From the NCBI RefSeq assembly GCF_002101885.1, contig NZ_LQPS01000046.1, positions 1-64,000 of the forward strand: a stretch of DNA of 64,000 nt. Reading direction: 5' to 3'. The notes below the pieces were generated by a model. That model worked only from the letters and a program-made list of their open reading frames with translations. It did no database searches and was not told where the DNA came from. Below, piece by piece: positions 1-9,163 of the stretch (the first letter of the stretch is position 1; the number at the start of each line of letters is the position of its first letter). The position numbers and the translations under genes were made by a program. This DNA is from Mycolicibacter senuensis. GTDB taxonomy: Bacteria; Actinomycetota; Actinomycetes; Mycobacteriales; Mycobacteriaceae.

Positions 1-465
1 CGGGCGGGCGGCGACGGGCGGGCCGGGCGGGGGGACCTGGTGGGTATCTCGGCCGCCGTGGTGGCCGGCGGCTACCTCGGCGAGGTGGGACGCACCCATT
101 CGGCCGGCCGCCCGCCGGGCGGTGCCGCCGCAGAACTGTATCGGCGATGGGATGCGCTGTGGCAGCGGCTATCCGGCGCCTGCCGTCCGGGTGCGGCCGG
201 CAGCGACCTGCTGAGCGCCTACGCGGCGGCCGGAGAGGCGCTGCCCCCGGTTCCGGTGGCGCACGGGCTCGGCATGGGTTTCGACCCGCCGGTGGTCTCG
301 GCGCGGCTGCCGCAGACCGCCGCCGCCGAACGGCTCGAGCCGGGAATGGTCCTGGCCGTCACCGGCTATGTGTTCGAGCCCGGTGTCGGCGCGGTGTTCG
401 GGCGGGAGGCCGTCCTGATCACCGAAGACGGGCACGAAGTTTTGACCACCAGTCCTTTCAGCTGA
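1..465 (+). CDS. M24-family metallopeptidase (Xaa-Pro aminopeptidase/creatinase-like), C-terminal part
   Basis: The reading frame is open from the first base, so the gene starts upstream of the window. The visible part matches the C-terminal half of the pita-bread fold: a GDLV...GGY...EVGRT stretch, then HGLGMGFDPP (a His-Gly turn typical of the active site), then LEPGMVLAVTGYVFEPGVGA and a REAVLITEDG ending. In active M24 enzymes the late metal ligands are two Glu residues. Here an E occurs in YVFEPG, but ligand completeness cannot be judged without the N-terminal half. It is followed after 16 nt by a crotonase, so it probably belongs to the same unit. Whether it is a true peptidase, a creatinase or an inactive relative is open. 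Confidence 0.8.
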   Translation, partial: RAGGDGRAGRGDLVGISAAVVAGGYLGEVGRTHSAGRPPGGAAAELYRRWDALWQRLSGACRPGAAGSDLLSAYAAAGEALPPVPVAHGLGMGFDPPVVSARLPQTAAAERLEPGMVLAVTGYVFEPGVGAVFGREAVLITEDGHEVLTTSPFS

Positions 466-481
466 AGGAGCAGATCGCCAA

Positions 482-1447
482 ATGTCAGACACGCGCGCGG
501 ATTCGGGACGGCCTCCGGCCGAGGAGATCATCCGCTACCACAAGGACCCGGTCACCAAGATCGCCACCATCACGTTCGACCGGCCGGAATACCTCAATGC
601 GCCGACCTCGTCGGCACGGCTGCGGTATGCGGACCTGCTGCGCGGGGCGAGCGTCGACAACGACGTCAAGGTGGTGGTGATCCGCGGGGTCGGCGACAAC
701 CTGGGCAGCGGCGCCGACCTGCCCGAGTTCATGGAGGGCGTCGACGAACCCGAAAAGCGGCTAGCGGAACTGCGATTGGAAGGCATGGACGTCAACTACC
801 CGCCCAAGGGCACCTTCCGCAACGGCGCCACCATCAGCGCGTGGTACGCCAATGTCCAAGCCGGCAACCGGCCGCTGCAGGAGCTGAAGAAGATCAGCAT
901 CGTCGAGGCCAAGGGCTACTGCTACGGCTGGCACTTCTACCAGGCCGCCGACGCCGACCTGGTGATCTCCAGCGACGACGCGCTGTTCGGCCACCCGTCG
1001 TTCCGCTATTACGGGTGGGGGCCGCGGATGTGGACCTGGGTGCAGATGATGGGGCTGCGCAAGTTCTCCGAAATGGTGTTCACCGGAAGGCCGTTCACCG
1101 CCGCCGACATGGAGAAGTGCAACTTCCTCAACAAGGTGGTGCCACGCGATCAGCTCGAAGCCGAGGTCGATAAGTATGCGCTGGCCTGCGCCCGCAACCG
1201 CCCCGTCGACACGGTGTTCATGCAGAAGATGTTCTTCGAGGTCTACAAGCAGCATCAGGGTGAGTACATGGGCAGCCTGCTGTCGGCGTTCTTCGAGTCG
1301 ATGGGGTCCGGGGTGGCGCCCGACACCGACGACCTGATGCTCGATGACGCCATCGAGTCCGGGCTGTCCGGAGCGGTCAAGGATAACGACTCGAGGTTCC
1401 CGCCCGACTTCCGGTTGAGCAAATCCAGTCGCAACAAGGACACCTGA
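482..1447 (+). CDS. Enoyl-CoA hydratase/isomerase family protein (crotonase fold), atypical active site
   Basis: A 321-aa crotonase-superfamily protein. The N-terminal beta strands (IATITFDRPEYLNA), the oxyanion-hole region (GSGADLPEF) and the second conserved block (EAKGYCYGWHFYQAADADL) are recognisable. By eye alignment the two catalytic Glu residues of crotonases are replaced: the GGG-x-E position is Tyr and the PE position is PS (FGHPSF). Classical hydration is therefore unlikely, and another CoA-thioester chemistry is possible. The ATG at 482 follows a GAAGGAG site that overlaps the upstream stop. The CoA transferase begins 4 nt after its stop, which suggests translational coupling. Confidence 0.9.
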   Translation: MSDTRADSGRPPAEEIIRYHKDPVTKIATITFDRPEYLNAPTSSARLRYADLLRGASVDNDVKVVVIRGVGDNLGSGADLPEFMEGVDEPEKRLAELRLEGMDVNYPPKGTFRNGATISAWYANVQAGNRPLQELKKISIVEAKGYCYGWHFYQAADADLVISSDDALFGHPSFRYYGWGPRMWTWVQMMGLRKFSEMVFTGRPFTAADMEKCNFLNKVVPRDQLEAEVDKYALACARNRPVDTVFMQKMFFEVYKQHQGEYMGSLLSAFFESMGSGVAPDTDDLMLDDAIESGLSGAVKDNDSRFPPDFRLSKSSRNKDT

Positions 1448-1451
1448 GGCC

Positions 1452-3833
1452 GTGACACCCCTCGACGGTTTCACCGTCATCGATCTGTCCACCGGAATCG
1501 CCGGTGGCTACTGCACCAAGATGCTGGCCGACGGCGGTGCGGAAGTCATCAAAGTCGAGCCGCCGCAAGGGGACCCGCTGCGGCACTGGTCGGCGTCGGG
1601 TGCCGACACCGGCGGCGACGGTGCGCTGTTCAGTTTTCTGTCCGGCGCCAAACGCAGTGTTGTCGCCGACCCGGACCGCGACTCCGCGCTCGTGGACCGG
1701 TTGCTGTCCGGCGCCGACGCTGTCATCTGGTCGCGCGGGTCGGCGCTGGCCGAGCATCCGGCGTTCGGGCCCGAGCAGATCACCCGGGACCATCCCCATC
1801 TGATCGTCACCGCCATCACGCCGTTCGGGCTGGACGGTCCGTGGCGCGACCGGCCGGCCACCGAGTTCACCCTGCAGGCGTGGTCGGGTGGCATCTTCGG
1901 GATCGGGCGCGGATCCCAGGACCTGCCACCGGCATTCGTCGGCGGGCAGGTCGGGGAGTACCTTGCCGGCGCCTACGCCAGTGCACTGACCCTGGCAGCG
2001 TGGTTTCCCCGCCGCGACCGCGGTGATCTGTTGGACCTGTCGATGCTCGAGACACAGATCATGGGCCTGACCTACTACCCGGTGACCTACTTCGAGATGC
2101 TCGGCAAGCCCTGGCGCGACACCCGCAGGCTCACCGTGCCCGGTATCGCCACCGCCAAGGACGGCCTGGTCGATGTCGGGTGCGGCACCGCCCAGCAGTG
2201 GTTCGACCTGTGCGCGATGACCGGTCATCCCGAGTGGATCGACGAGGAGTCGCCGCTGTCGATCACCGAGCAGGCCAACGAGAAGGCCGAGCAGATCTAC
2301 GCCTGGTTCAAAGACCAGACCGTCGAGGAGATCCGAGAGCTGGCCACCGCATTCCGGATACCCAACGCGCCGGTCGGCAACGGCGCCAACGTCACCGAGC
2401 TGGATCACTTCCGGGCGCGGCAGGCCTTCGTCACCAACCCGCGAGACGGGTTCATCCAGCCCGATCGCCCCTACCGGATACCGCAGCTGAGCTGGGGGCC
2501 GCCGCAGCCGGCGCCGCGTCTCGGCGAGCACACCGAGCGCTACCGTTCGGCGCCGCCCCCGGCACGTGTCGCCGACGGCGGTGAGCGGCCCGACGCGGGG
2601 CCGTTCAGCGGCCTGCGAGTGCTGGACCTGACGACGTTCTGGGCCGGCCCCAGCTGCACCCATCTGCTGGCCATGCTCGGCGCTGACGTCATCCATATCG
2701 AATCGACCGGCAAACCCGACGGCACCCGGCTCATCGCCGGAATCCCGGCCAGTGAACCGCAATGGTGGGAGCGCTCACCGATCTTCTCGGCGCTCAACAC
2801 CAACAAGCGGGGGGTCACGACGGACCTGCGCCGCGAGGCCGGCCGCGAGATCCTGCGGAAGCTGGTCGCGACCGCCGATGTGATCGTGGAGAACTTCACC
2901 CCGCGGGTGCTCGAACAGATCGGCTTGGATTTCGACATGGTTCGGCGATTGCGCCCCGATGTGGTCCTGTTGCGGATGCCCGGTTTCGGGCTCGACGGAC
3001 CGTGGCGAGACAATCCGGCTTTCGCCTATGCGATCGAGGCCGCCGCGGGCGTCAGCTGGCTGACCGGCTTCCCCGACCGCAATCCGTACGAGCCGTATTC
3101 GGTGGGCGACCCGAACGCCGGGGTGCACGCCCTCAACGCACTGCTGCTGGCCCTGGAGCAGCGCCGCCGTACCGGCGAAGGGATCCTGGTGGAAGCGGCG
3201 ATGGTCGATGCGGCCCTCAACATCGCCGCCGAGCAGGTGATCGAGTACTCCGCCTACGGCGCCCTGCTACAGCGCGACGGCAATCGGGGGCCGACCGCGG
3301 CGCCGCAGAACCTGTACCGCACCACCGATATCGACGAGTTCGGCCGCCTCGACAGCTGGGTCGCCGTCGCGATCAGCACCGACGAACAGTGGACTGCGCT
3401 CTGCGAAGCACTGGGCCGACCGGCCTGGGCGGCCGACCCGGGCCTGGCGACCGCGGCAGGGCGCCGCGAACACCACGACCTCATCGACTCCCGACTCGGC
3501 GCCTGGTGTGCCGAGCGCAGTGCCGATGAGATCGTCGATCTGCTCTGGCCGGCTGGGATCCCGGTGGCCAAGGCTGTGCAGCCGCACCGGCAGGCCGAGC
3601 TGCCGCAGTTGGCGCACCGCGGCTTCTTCGAAGAGGTCGCCCACCCGGTGAACCCGACGGTGCGGCACAGCACGCTGCCGGTGCGTTCGACGCACGGGCC
3701 CAAGCGTTTCCACCGTCGCCCGGCGCCGTTGCTCGGTGAGCACAACCACGAGCTGCTGTGCGAGCTGGGTTTCACCGATGCCGAGATCGCCGCCCTGGAG
3801 GCCGACGGGGTGATCGGCAACGCGCTGGGCTAG
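1452..3833 (+). CDS. Tandem CaiB/BaiF (family III) CoA transferase, two fused domains
   Basis: 793 aa, about twice the usual 400 aa. Two complete family III modules are seen: domain 1 starts at LDGFTVIDLSTGIAGGYCTK, and domain 2 at about residue 390 with GLRVLDLTTFWAGPSCTHLL. Each has the LGADVI/GGAEVIKVE and GLDGPWRD blocks. In domain 2 the catalytic Asp lies in EAAMVDAALN. In domain 1 the same place reads DLSMLETQ, so Glu replaces Asp. Family III enzymes move CoA between acyl-CoA and free acids through an aspartyl-CoA anhydride, and related proteins racemise 2-methylacyl-CoAs. Fused forms of this length are known in mycobacteria. GTG start at 1452. It is convergent with the phosphotransferase, 28 nt away. 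Confidence 0.9.
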   Translation: MTPLDGFTVIDLSTGIAGGYCTKMLADGGAEVIKVEPPQGDPLRHWSASGADTGGDGALFSFLSGAKRSVVADPDRDSALVDRLLSGADAVIWSRGSALAEHPAFGPEQITRDHPHLIVTAITPFGLDGPWRDRPATEFTLQAWSGGIFGIGRGSQDLPPAFVGGQVGEYLAGAYASALTLAAWFPRRDRGDLLDLSMLETQIMGLTYYPVTYFEMLGKPWRDTRRLTVPGIATAKDGLVDVGCGTAQQWFDLCAMTGHPEWIDEESPLSITEQANEKAEQIYAWFKDQTVEEIRELATAFRIPNAPVGNGANVTELDHFRARQAFVTNPRDGFIQPDRPYRIPQLSWGPPQPAPRLGEHTERYRSAPPPARVADGGERPDAGPFSGLRVLDLTTFWAGPSCTHLLAMLGADVIHIESTGKPDGTRLIAGIPASEPQWWERSPIFSALNTNKRGVTTDLRREAGREILRKLVATADVIVENFTPRVLEQIGLDFDMVRRLRPDVVLLRMPGFGLDGPWRDNPAFAYAIEAAAGVSWLTGFPDRNPYEPYSVGDPNAGVHALNALLLALEQRRRTGEGILVEAAMVDAALNIAAEQVIEYSAYGALLQRDGNRGPTAAPQNLYRTTDIDEFGRLDSWVAVAISTDEQWTALCEALGRPAWAADPGLATAAGRREHHDLIDSRLGAWCAERSADEIVDLLWPAGIPVAKAVQPHRQAELPQLAHRGFFEEVAHPVNPTVRHSTLPVRSTHGPKRFHRRPAPLLGEHNHELLCELGFTDAEIAALEADGVIGNALG

Positions 3834-3861
3834 TCGGTAATCACCGTCGCAGCGTCAACGC

Positions 3862-4935
3862 TCATTTGCTGGAGCCGTCCAGGGCGTCCAGTGCCGCCCG
3901 GGTGTCCAGGTCGGTGAACGCCGCGGCGTAGCGCTGTGCGAACGCCAGGCTGATGTCCGGGCGCTGCCAGCTGTCGCCACCGGACAGCGTCGCGATCCAG
4001 ATCGCCAGACCGTGCGCGGCCGACGCGCGATAGTGCCACCAGATCTCGTCGGCCGAGGGCAACTCTGCAGCCGGAAGCCCCAGGGAGCCACGGTATTCCG
4101 CCAGCAGGTCCCGTTCGCCGGCACGCCGGTCGGAGATGTCCAGTGCGCCCTGCAGGAAGTAGCCCAGGTCCAGCGAGAAGTTGCCGTGCCGCACCATCTG
4201 CCAGTCCAGGAACCCGACGTCGCCGTCGGGCAGCACATAGGTGTTGCCGATGTGCGGGTCGCCGTGCAGCAGCGTCTGCGGCCCCCGGGTCAGGCTGCGG
4301 ATGTAGCGGGCCCAGATGTCGCCGAAGAGTTCCGGCCCGCTCATCGCGGTGATCTCGGCGGGAACCGAGTCGCCCAGTCGCTGGTAGGCGACGTCGAGCG
4401 GTGCGAGCTCCAGCCCGGCGAACGGCACGAACGGCTCCACCCACTCCAGCGCGGGGTTGGCGGCGATGCGTTCGCCCCAGAATGCCCCGTGCAGCCGGGC
4501 CAGGCCGCGCACTCCCCGGGCCGCTTCGTCGAGGCTCAGCGGCCTGGTGGCGTCGCGCGGGTCGGCGCCGCGTGCCACCACATCCTCCATCACCAGCAGA
4601 AAGTCGCGGCGCTGTTCGTCGATCACCGCCCGGTAGACCGTCGGATGATCAAGTGGCAGTTCGACTTGCGCGAGGAACAGTCGCGGCTCGTGGTACAGGC
4701 CGCTGGTCAGCTCGACCAGATCGGCGTGCTCGGGGTCGACCGCCTTGACGAACACGGTGGCCGGCCCGCTCCCGGCCGCGTAGCGCAGCGCCAGGCGGGC
4801 CCGCCGGTTGGTGCCGTCGTCGCGCAACGCGATCGAGACGTCCTCCACCACCGCGCCCGGGTGATGACCGCTGATGGCAGCGGTCATCCACTCCGGCGAA
4901 ATTGCTTCCCAGCTGTCGGGAATCGTCTGCGTCAC
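3862..4935 (-). CDS. Aminoglycoside phosphotransferase-like (APH/EcKinase-fold) protein
   Basis: 357 aa. The catalytic loop is visible as LLHGDPHIGNTYV (HGDxxxxN) at about residue 220, followed by GFLDWQMVRHG, the metal-binding Asp of the APH fold. A VFVKAVD strand could carry the ATP-binding Lys. Such small-molecule kinase-fold proteins are frequent in mycobacterial acyl-CoA and P450 clusters, and their substrates are mostly unknown. The GTG start overlaps the stop of the SDR (TAGTG), indicating tight translational coupling as the last gene of a P450-P450-SDR-kinase unit. An N-terminal extension running through the SDR gene is possible on open frame alone, but it lacks coding character. Antibiotic resistance is not implied. 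Confidence 0.85.
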   Translation of the reverse strand: MTQTIPDSWEAISPEWMTAAISGHHPGAVVEDVSIALRDDGTNRRARLALRYAAGSGPATVFVKAVDPEHADLVELTSGLYHEPRLFLAQVELPLDHPTVYRAVIDEQRRDFLLVMEDVVARGADPRDATRPLSLDEAARGVRGLARLHGAFWGERIAANPALEWVEPFVPFAGLELAPLDVAYQRLGDSVPAEITAMSGPELFGDIWARYIRSLTRGPQTLLHGDPHIGNTYVLPDGDVGFLDWQMVRHGNFSLDLGYFLQGALDISDRRAGERDLLAEYRGSLGLPAAELPSADEIWWHYRASAAHGLAIWIATLSGGDSWQRPDISLAFAQRYAAAFTDLDTRAALDALDGSSK

Positions 4936-5774
4936 TACTTGAGGCAGCTTCCGGCGTCGACGGGCAGGGTGACACCGGTGATGTAGCGGGCCTCGTCGGA
5001 TGTCAGGAACAGCACGGCGTTGCTGATGTCGACCGCGTCCACCCACGGAATCGGCAGGGTGTGGAAGAGCTGGCAGATCGGCGCCATGTCGTCGGGGCCC
5101 GGGTTCTCCAGGTCCGGCCGGAACATCTTCCAGGTGCCCTCGTTCATGATCATCCCGGTGCTGACGTGGGTGGGATGCACGGTGTTCACGCGAATGTTGT
5201 GCTGTCCCAACTCGACGGCGAAGGACCGCATGATGCCCACCACGCCGTGCTTGGCGGCCACGTAGTTGCCGCAGTGCGGGTAGGCCTTCAGCCCGCCCAC
5301 CGAGCTGGTCAGGACGATCGAACCGCCGTTGCCTCCGGCGATGAGATGCGGCACACCGGCTTTGACGGTCTTCCACACCCCCGACAGGTTGATGTCGATC
5401 ATCTCCTGCCAGTCGTGTTCGCTGCACTGGTCGAGGGTGTCGCCACCGTTGCCGATGCCGGCGTTGGCGACGATGATGTCCAAGCGACCGAGCTCCTCGA
5501 CACCGGCATCGACCGCGGACTTGAGAGCGTCATAGTCGCGCACATCGACCTCGGCGGTGTAGATCCGGCGATTCAGCGCCTTGACCATGTCGGCGGTCTC
5601 GGCCAGCTCCGCACGCGTGGCCGGCGGAATGGGCGAGTTCTCCACGATCGGCTTACAGACGTCGATCGCGATGATGTCGGCGCCCTCCTGCGCCAACCGC
5701 ACCGCGTGGCTGCGGCCCTGGCCGTGCGCTGCGCCGGTGATGAACGCGACCTTGCCTTCAACACGTCCGGTCAT
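4935..5774 (-). CDS. Mycofactocin-coupled SDR-family oxidoreductase
   Basis: 279 aa. It has the N-terminal nucleotide-binding motif AFITGAAHGQGRSHAVRLA, which with EGADIIAIDVC is characteristic of the mycofactocin-associated SDR subfamily holding non-exchangeable nicotinamide cofactor. The catalytic Tyr and Lys are in NYVAAKHG, and the C-terminus is ITGVTLPVDAG. The start is the ATG at 5774, preceded by GAGGTTT; an upstream in-frame start would overlap the P450. It sits directly behind two P450 genes, so it may oxidise the alcohol made by P450 hydroxylation. No mycofactocin biosynthesis genes are in the window. Confidence 0.9.
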   Translation of the reverse strand: MTGRVEGKVAFITGAAHGQGRSHAVRLAQEGADIIAIDVCKPIVENSPIPPATRAELAETADMVKALNRRIYTAEVDVRDYDALKSAVDAGVEELGRLDIIVANAGIGNGGDTLDQCSEHDWQEMIDINLSGVWKTVKAGVPHLIAGGNGGSIVLTSSVGGLKAYPHCGNYVAAKHGVVGIMRSFAVELGQHNIRVNTVHPTHVSTGMIMNEGTWKMFRPDLENPGPDDMAPICQLFHTLPIPWVDAVDISNAVLFLTSDEARYITGVTLPVDAGSCLK

Positions 5775-5830
5775 GGGAAACCTCAATTCTGTTGTTGCGG
5801 AAAACTTCGGGTGACTAGGGGGTTCAGGGG

Positions 5831-7036
5831 TCAGGGAACGATCGCCGGCATGGAGACCCAGCCGCGCACCGTCGACGTCGGGGAGATCTGCGTCGCCGAC
5901 AGGTCGACCTCCCACTCCGGAAATCGCTTGAGGATCTCCTCGAGGGCGATCCGTGCCTCCAGCCGGGCCAGGGCGTTGCCCACACAGAAGTGGGTGCCGT
6001 GACCGAAGCCGAGGTGCGGGCGCCGTTCCCGGTGGATGTCGAAGACGTCACCGTCCGGCGGGAACCGGCGGTGGTCGCGGTTGGCGGCGCCCATCAGCAG
6101 CAACATCGCCGAACCCGCGGGTACCGTCTGGCCGTAGTACTCGACGTCGCGGGTGACGTACCGGGCCGCGTGCGGTGCCGGCGGCTCGAACCGGACCAGC
6201 TCCTCGACCGCCCGCGGAATCAGTGCCGGGTTGGCCGCCAGCTCCGCCCGCTGGTCGGGGTGGTCGGCCAGCACTTTGCCCGCCCAGCCGATCAACCGGG
6301 TGGTGGTCTCACTGCCGGCGGTCGCAAGCACGGTGAGGAACAGGTGCAGTTCCTCGCTGGACATTCGGCGCCGGGTGCCGTTTTCGTCCTCGAACTCCGC
6401 ATTCATCAACTCGGTGATCAAGTCATCGGAGGGGTTCGTGGTCCGGTAGGCGATGATGTCGGCGAACACGTCGCCGGTGGCGATCGGACCGTCCGGGTTG
6501 TCGGTCATCTTCTGACCGGGCTCGGTGCGGATGGTGGCGTCGCCGTGCTCGGTGACGTGCTTCTGCTGATCCTCGGGAATACCCAGCAGCATGCCGATCA
6601 CCCGCATCGGCATCTCCGCGCCGAGGTCGGTGACGAAGTCGAACCGGCCGGTGCCCACCAGCGGGTCCAGGCAGCGCGCACAGAACTCCCGGATCTGCGA
6701 TTCGAGGGCGTTCATCCGCCGCGGGCTGAACATCCCCGCCATCAGGTTGCGATGGATGTCGTGGATCGGCGGGTCCTCGAAGATCAGGATGCCCGGCGGA
6801 ATCTCCATGCCCGACTTGATGATCTCCAGGACGGCACCCTTGGCGGAGCTGAACGTCTGGTAGTCGGCGAACGCGGCGTGCACATCGTCGAATCGGCTCA
6901 GCGCGTAGAAGTCGTGCTCTTCGTTGTAGTACAGCGGCGCCTCTTCGCGCAGCCGGCGAAACATCGGGTACGGATCGTTGTTGAGGTCGACGTCATACGG
7001 GTCGTAGCGCGCTTCGTCGGTGGTGGTCACCGTCAT
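5831..7036 (-). CDS. Cytochrome P450
   Basis: 401 aa, a soluble bacterial class I P450. Visible motifs are the I-helix ATAGSETTT (about 238-246), the ExxR motif EELVR (279-282) and the heme loop GFGHGTHFCVGNALA with the thiolate Cys at about 351. There is no membrane anchor. The ATG at 7036 follows AAAAGGGG. It is the middle gene of a unit with a second P450 upstream (34-nt gap) and a mycofactocin-type SDR downstream. No 3Fe-4S ferredoxin is adjacent, so the redox partner is elsewhere. The subfamily and substrate cannot be assigned by eye; steroid, fatty acid or terpenoid are possible. Confidence 0.95.
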   Translation of the reverse strand: MTVTTTDEARYDPYDVDLNNDPYPMFRRLREEAPLYYNEEHDFYALSRFDDVHAAFADYQTFSSAKGAVLEIIKSGMEIPPGILIFEDPPIHDIHRNLMAGMFSPRRMNALESQIREFCARCLDPLVGTGRFDFVTDLGAEMPMRVIGMLLGIPEDQQKHVTEHGDATIRTEPGQKMTDNPDGPIATGDVFADIIAYRTTNPSDDLITELMNAEFEDENGTRRRMSSEELHLFLTVLATAGSETTTRLIGWAGKVLADHPDQRAELAANPALIPRAVEELVRFEPPAPHAARYVTRDVEYYGQTVPAGSAMLLLMGAANRDHRRFPPDGDVFDIHRERRPHLGFGHGTHFCVGNALARLEARIALEEILKRFPEWEVDLSATQISPTSTVRGWVSMPAIVP

Positions 7037-7070
7037 GGTTGCCCCTTTTGCGTGGGTGGGAGAACTGCGG

Positions 7071-8399
7071 TCAGAGGCCGGCGGGGACGGGAACCGTCAC
7101 CGGGGTGAATTCCAGGTGGAGTTCGGTCAGGCCGCGCAGGATGAAGGTCGGTTCGAAACTGAATCGGCGGTCACCGGCCGGTCCGTGCTGCGACTCGTCG
7201 AGCCGGATGTCGGTCATGCGGTCCAGGATGCGTTCCAGCGAGATCCGGCTCTCGGCGCGAGCCAGCGGCGAGCCCGGGCAGGTGTGGCTGCCGCGGGCGA
7301 ACGCCAGGTGCTCGCGCACATTGGGCCGGTCGATCCGGAACTCGTGCGGGTTCTCGAACTTGCGGGGGTCGCGGTTGATCGCACCGGGGAACATCACCAC
7401 GACCGTGCCGGCCTTCAGTTCGACGCCGCCCAACGTCGTAGTCTTGCGCACCAGCCGCGGGTCGGTCTTGACCGGACTCTCCATCCGCAGCGTCTCCTCG
7501 AGGAAGTTCGGGATCCTGCTGCGGTCCTCGCGCAGCTGCGCGACCAGGCCCGCGTCCTCGGCCAGGAATCGCAGCGCCGCGCTGAGCAGCTTGGTGGTGG
7601 TCTCCTGTCCTGCGGCGAACAGGAACGTGGAACTCTTGACCACGTCGGAGATCTCGGGGATCGACCCGTCCTCGTAGGTGGCGGTGGCCAGGTCGGTCAG
7701 CACGTCGCCGCGCGGGTTCTCCCGGCGGTCACTGAGGTAGCCGCTGAACTTGTCGTCCAGCCACGCCAGCGGGTCGTGGGCCAACTCCTCGTGATCGAGT
7801 GAGCCGATCCGGGCGCCCGGCTGCGGGGCGCCCAGCACCTCCTGGAACGCCGGCCGGTCCTCCTCGGGCACACCGAGCAGGTCGGCGATCACCAGCAGTG
7901 CGAACGGCCTGGCGTACTCGGAGAGGAATTCGCATTTGCCGCTCTCGGCGAAGTAGTCGAGCTGACGGTCGGCCAGCTGCCACATGAAGTCCTGGTTCTC
8001 CTTGAGCCGCTTGGGTGTCAGCAGCCGATTCAGCAGCGACCGGGCCTTGGTGTGCATCGGCGGGTCCATGGTGACCATGTGGTCGGCCATCGGCATCTGG
8101 TGGCGGTGCGCCTCGATCTGCTCGCTGATGTCGTCGCCCTCGGGCTCGAACGGCAGCGGCGGGAAAGGCCCACCCACGGCGACCAGATTGGAGTAAGTGT
8201 CGGAGTCGCGGTAGACCTCGTTCGCTTCTTCGTGACCGGTCACGGCGACGACGCCGTAAACGTTCAGCGGGGCGACCGGGCTCTGCGCCCGCAGGTAGTC
8301 GAAGTACGGGTGAGGGTCGGGAATCAGGGACTGATCGGTGAAGAAGTCGATGGTGTCGAAGTCGGTCAACGTGGACCCCTCTGCTGAATGGGCTGACAT
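7071..8399 (-). CDS. Cytochrome P450
   Basis: 442 aa. The I-helix is FAAGQETTT (about 261-269), ExxR is EETLR (302-305), and the heme loop is FARGSHTCPGSPLARAE with the thiolate Cys at about 374. The heme loop departs from FxxGxHxC by having Ala-Arg in place of Gly-x. No Shine-Dalgarno is visible before the ATG at 8399. GAGGGG lies inside the gene, 7 nt before a TTG at 8369, so the true start may be there, or the ATG may be used leaderlessly. First gene of the minus-strand P450/SDR/kinase unit. It is divergent from the TetR gene across about 110 nt, which suggests TetR control. Confidence 0.93.
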   Translation of the reverse strand: MSAHSAEGSTLTDFDTIDFFTDQSLIPDPHPYFDYLRAQSPVAPLNVYGVVAVTGHEEANEVYRDSDTYSNLVAVGGPFPPLPFEPEGDDISEQIEAHRHQMPMADHMVTMDPPMHTKARSLLNRLLTPKRLKENQDFMWQLADRQLDYFAESGKCEFLSEYARPFALLVIADLLGVPEEDRPAFQEVLGAPQPGARIGSLDHEELAHDPLAWLDDKFSGYLSDRRENPRGDVLTDLATATYEDGSIPEISDVVKSSTFLFAAGQETTTKLLSAALRFLAEDAGLVAQLREDRSRIPNFLEETLRMESPVKTDPRLVRKTTTLGGVELKAGTVVVMFPGAINRDPRKFENPHEFRIDRPNVREHLAFARGSHTCPGSPLARAESRISLERILDRMTDIRLDESQHGPAGDRRFSFEPTFILRGLTELHLEFTPVTVPVPAGL

Positions 8400-8509
8400 G
8401 TGCTGTGCATCTGCTTAGCATGGGCGGGACCGGGAAGCAAGGGTTGCGGCGGCATTACGATGGCCGCCGGACGTGTAAAGGTGGAATGTGATGACACGGA
8501 GCGGACGGT

Positions 8510-9163
8510 ATGCCCGAATCGGGTAAGGGACAGCGCAGAATTGGGGCGCCGGATGCGAAGAACCGGACGCTGTTGCTCGATGCCGCCGAAGAACTCTTGT
8601 TGACCGCCGGCCACACCGCCGTCAGCTCGCGCCGCGTCGCCGAGCGGGCCGGCCTCAAGCACCAACTCGTGCACTATTACTTCCGCACCATGGAGGATCT
8701 GTTCCTGGCGATGTTCCGCCGCCGCGGCGATCAGGGTGTGGCCGAGCAGGCCGCGGCGCTCGCGTCGCCGCAGCCGTTGTGGGCGTTGTGGCGGTTCAAC
8801 ACCGACCCGGCGTGGACCGGGCTGACCATGCAGTTCATGGCGCTGGCCAACGAACGTGCGGCGTTGCGGTCGGAGATCGCCAGCTACGCGGAGCGGCTGC
8901 GCGCCGAACAGATCGAGGCGGTGGCCGGACTGCTGGCGCGCTATGGCATCGACGCCGACGAGTTTCCGGCGACCGTGTTGATGGTGTTGATGACCAGCGC
9001 GTCGCGGATGCTGATCATCGAACACGAGGCACTGGGCATGACCCTCGGCCATGCCGAGACCGTCGAGTTCGTGGAGCGCTGGTTGCATCGCTTCGAGGGC
9101 GAGCCGCAATCGGTCGCCGGCGCCGATGGACAGGTGGCGCCGGCCGGGACCGCTGCGCGCTAG
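8510..9163 (+). CDS. TetR/AcrR-family transcriptional regulator
   Basis: 217 aa. The N-terminal helix-turn-helix spans about residues 18-64, with RTLLLDAAEELLLTAGHTAV and the recognition region SSRRVAERAGLKHQLVHYYF typical of TetR. The rest is an alpha-helical ligand and dimer domain. It is divergent from the P450 unit, which makes that unit the likely target. Its last bases overlap the end of the convergent crotonase gene. The ligand is unknown and is probably a substrate or acyl-CoA of the pathway. Confidence 0.92.
   Translation: MPESGKGQRRIGAPDAKNRTLLLDAAEELLLTAGHTAVSSRRVAERAGLKHQLVHYYFRTMEDLFLAMFRRRGDQGVAEQAAALASPQPLWALWRFNTDPAWTGLTMQFMALANERAALRSEIASYAERLRAEQIEAVAGLLARYGIDADEFPATVLMVLMTSASRMLIIEHEALGMTLGHAETVEFVERWLHRFEGEPQSVAGADGQVAPAGTAAR

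Noticed and set aside
1377..2762. Long open frame on the minus strand opposite the CoA transferase
   Set aside because: It is antisense to a clear two-domain transferase, lacks any recognisable motif and has the Arg/Gly-rich composition of a high-GC shadow frame.
3862..4935. Aminoglycoside resistance gene
   Set aside because: Only the APH fold motifs are shared; the catabolic context and lack of specific resistance signatures argue against it.
4936..5427. N-terminal extension of the APH-like protein through the SDR gene
   Set aside because: The TAGTG overlap gives a natural GTG start, and the extension is an out-of-frame reading of the SDR.
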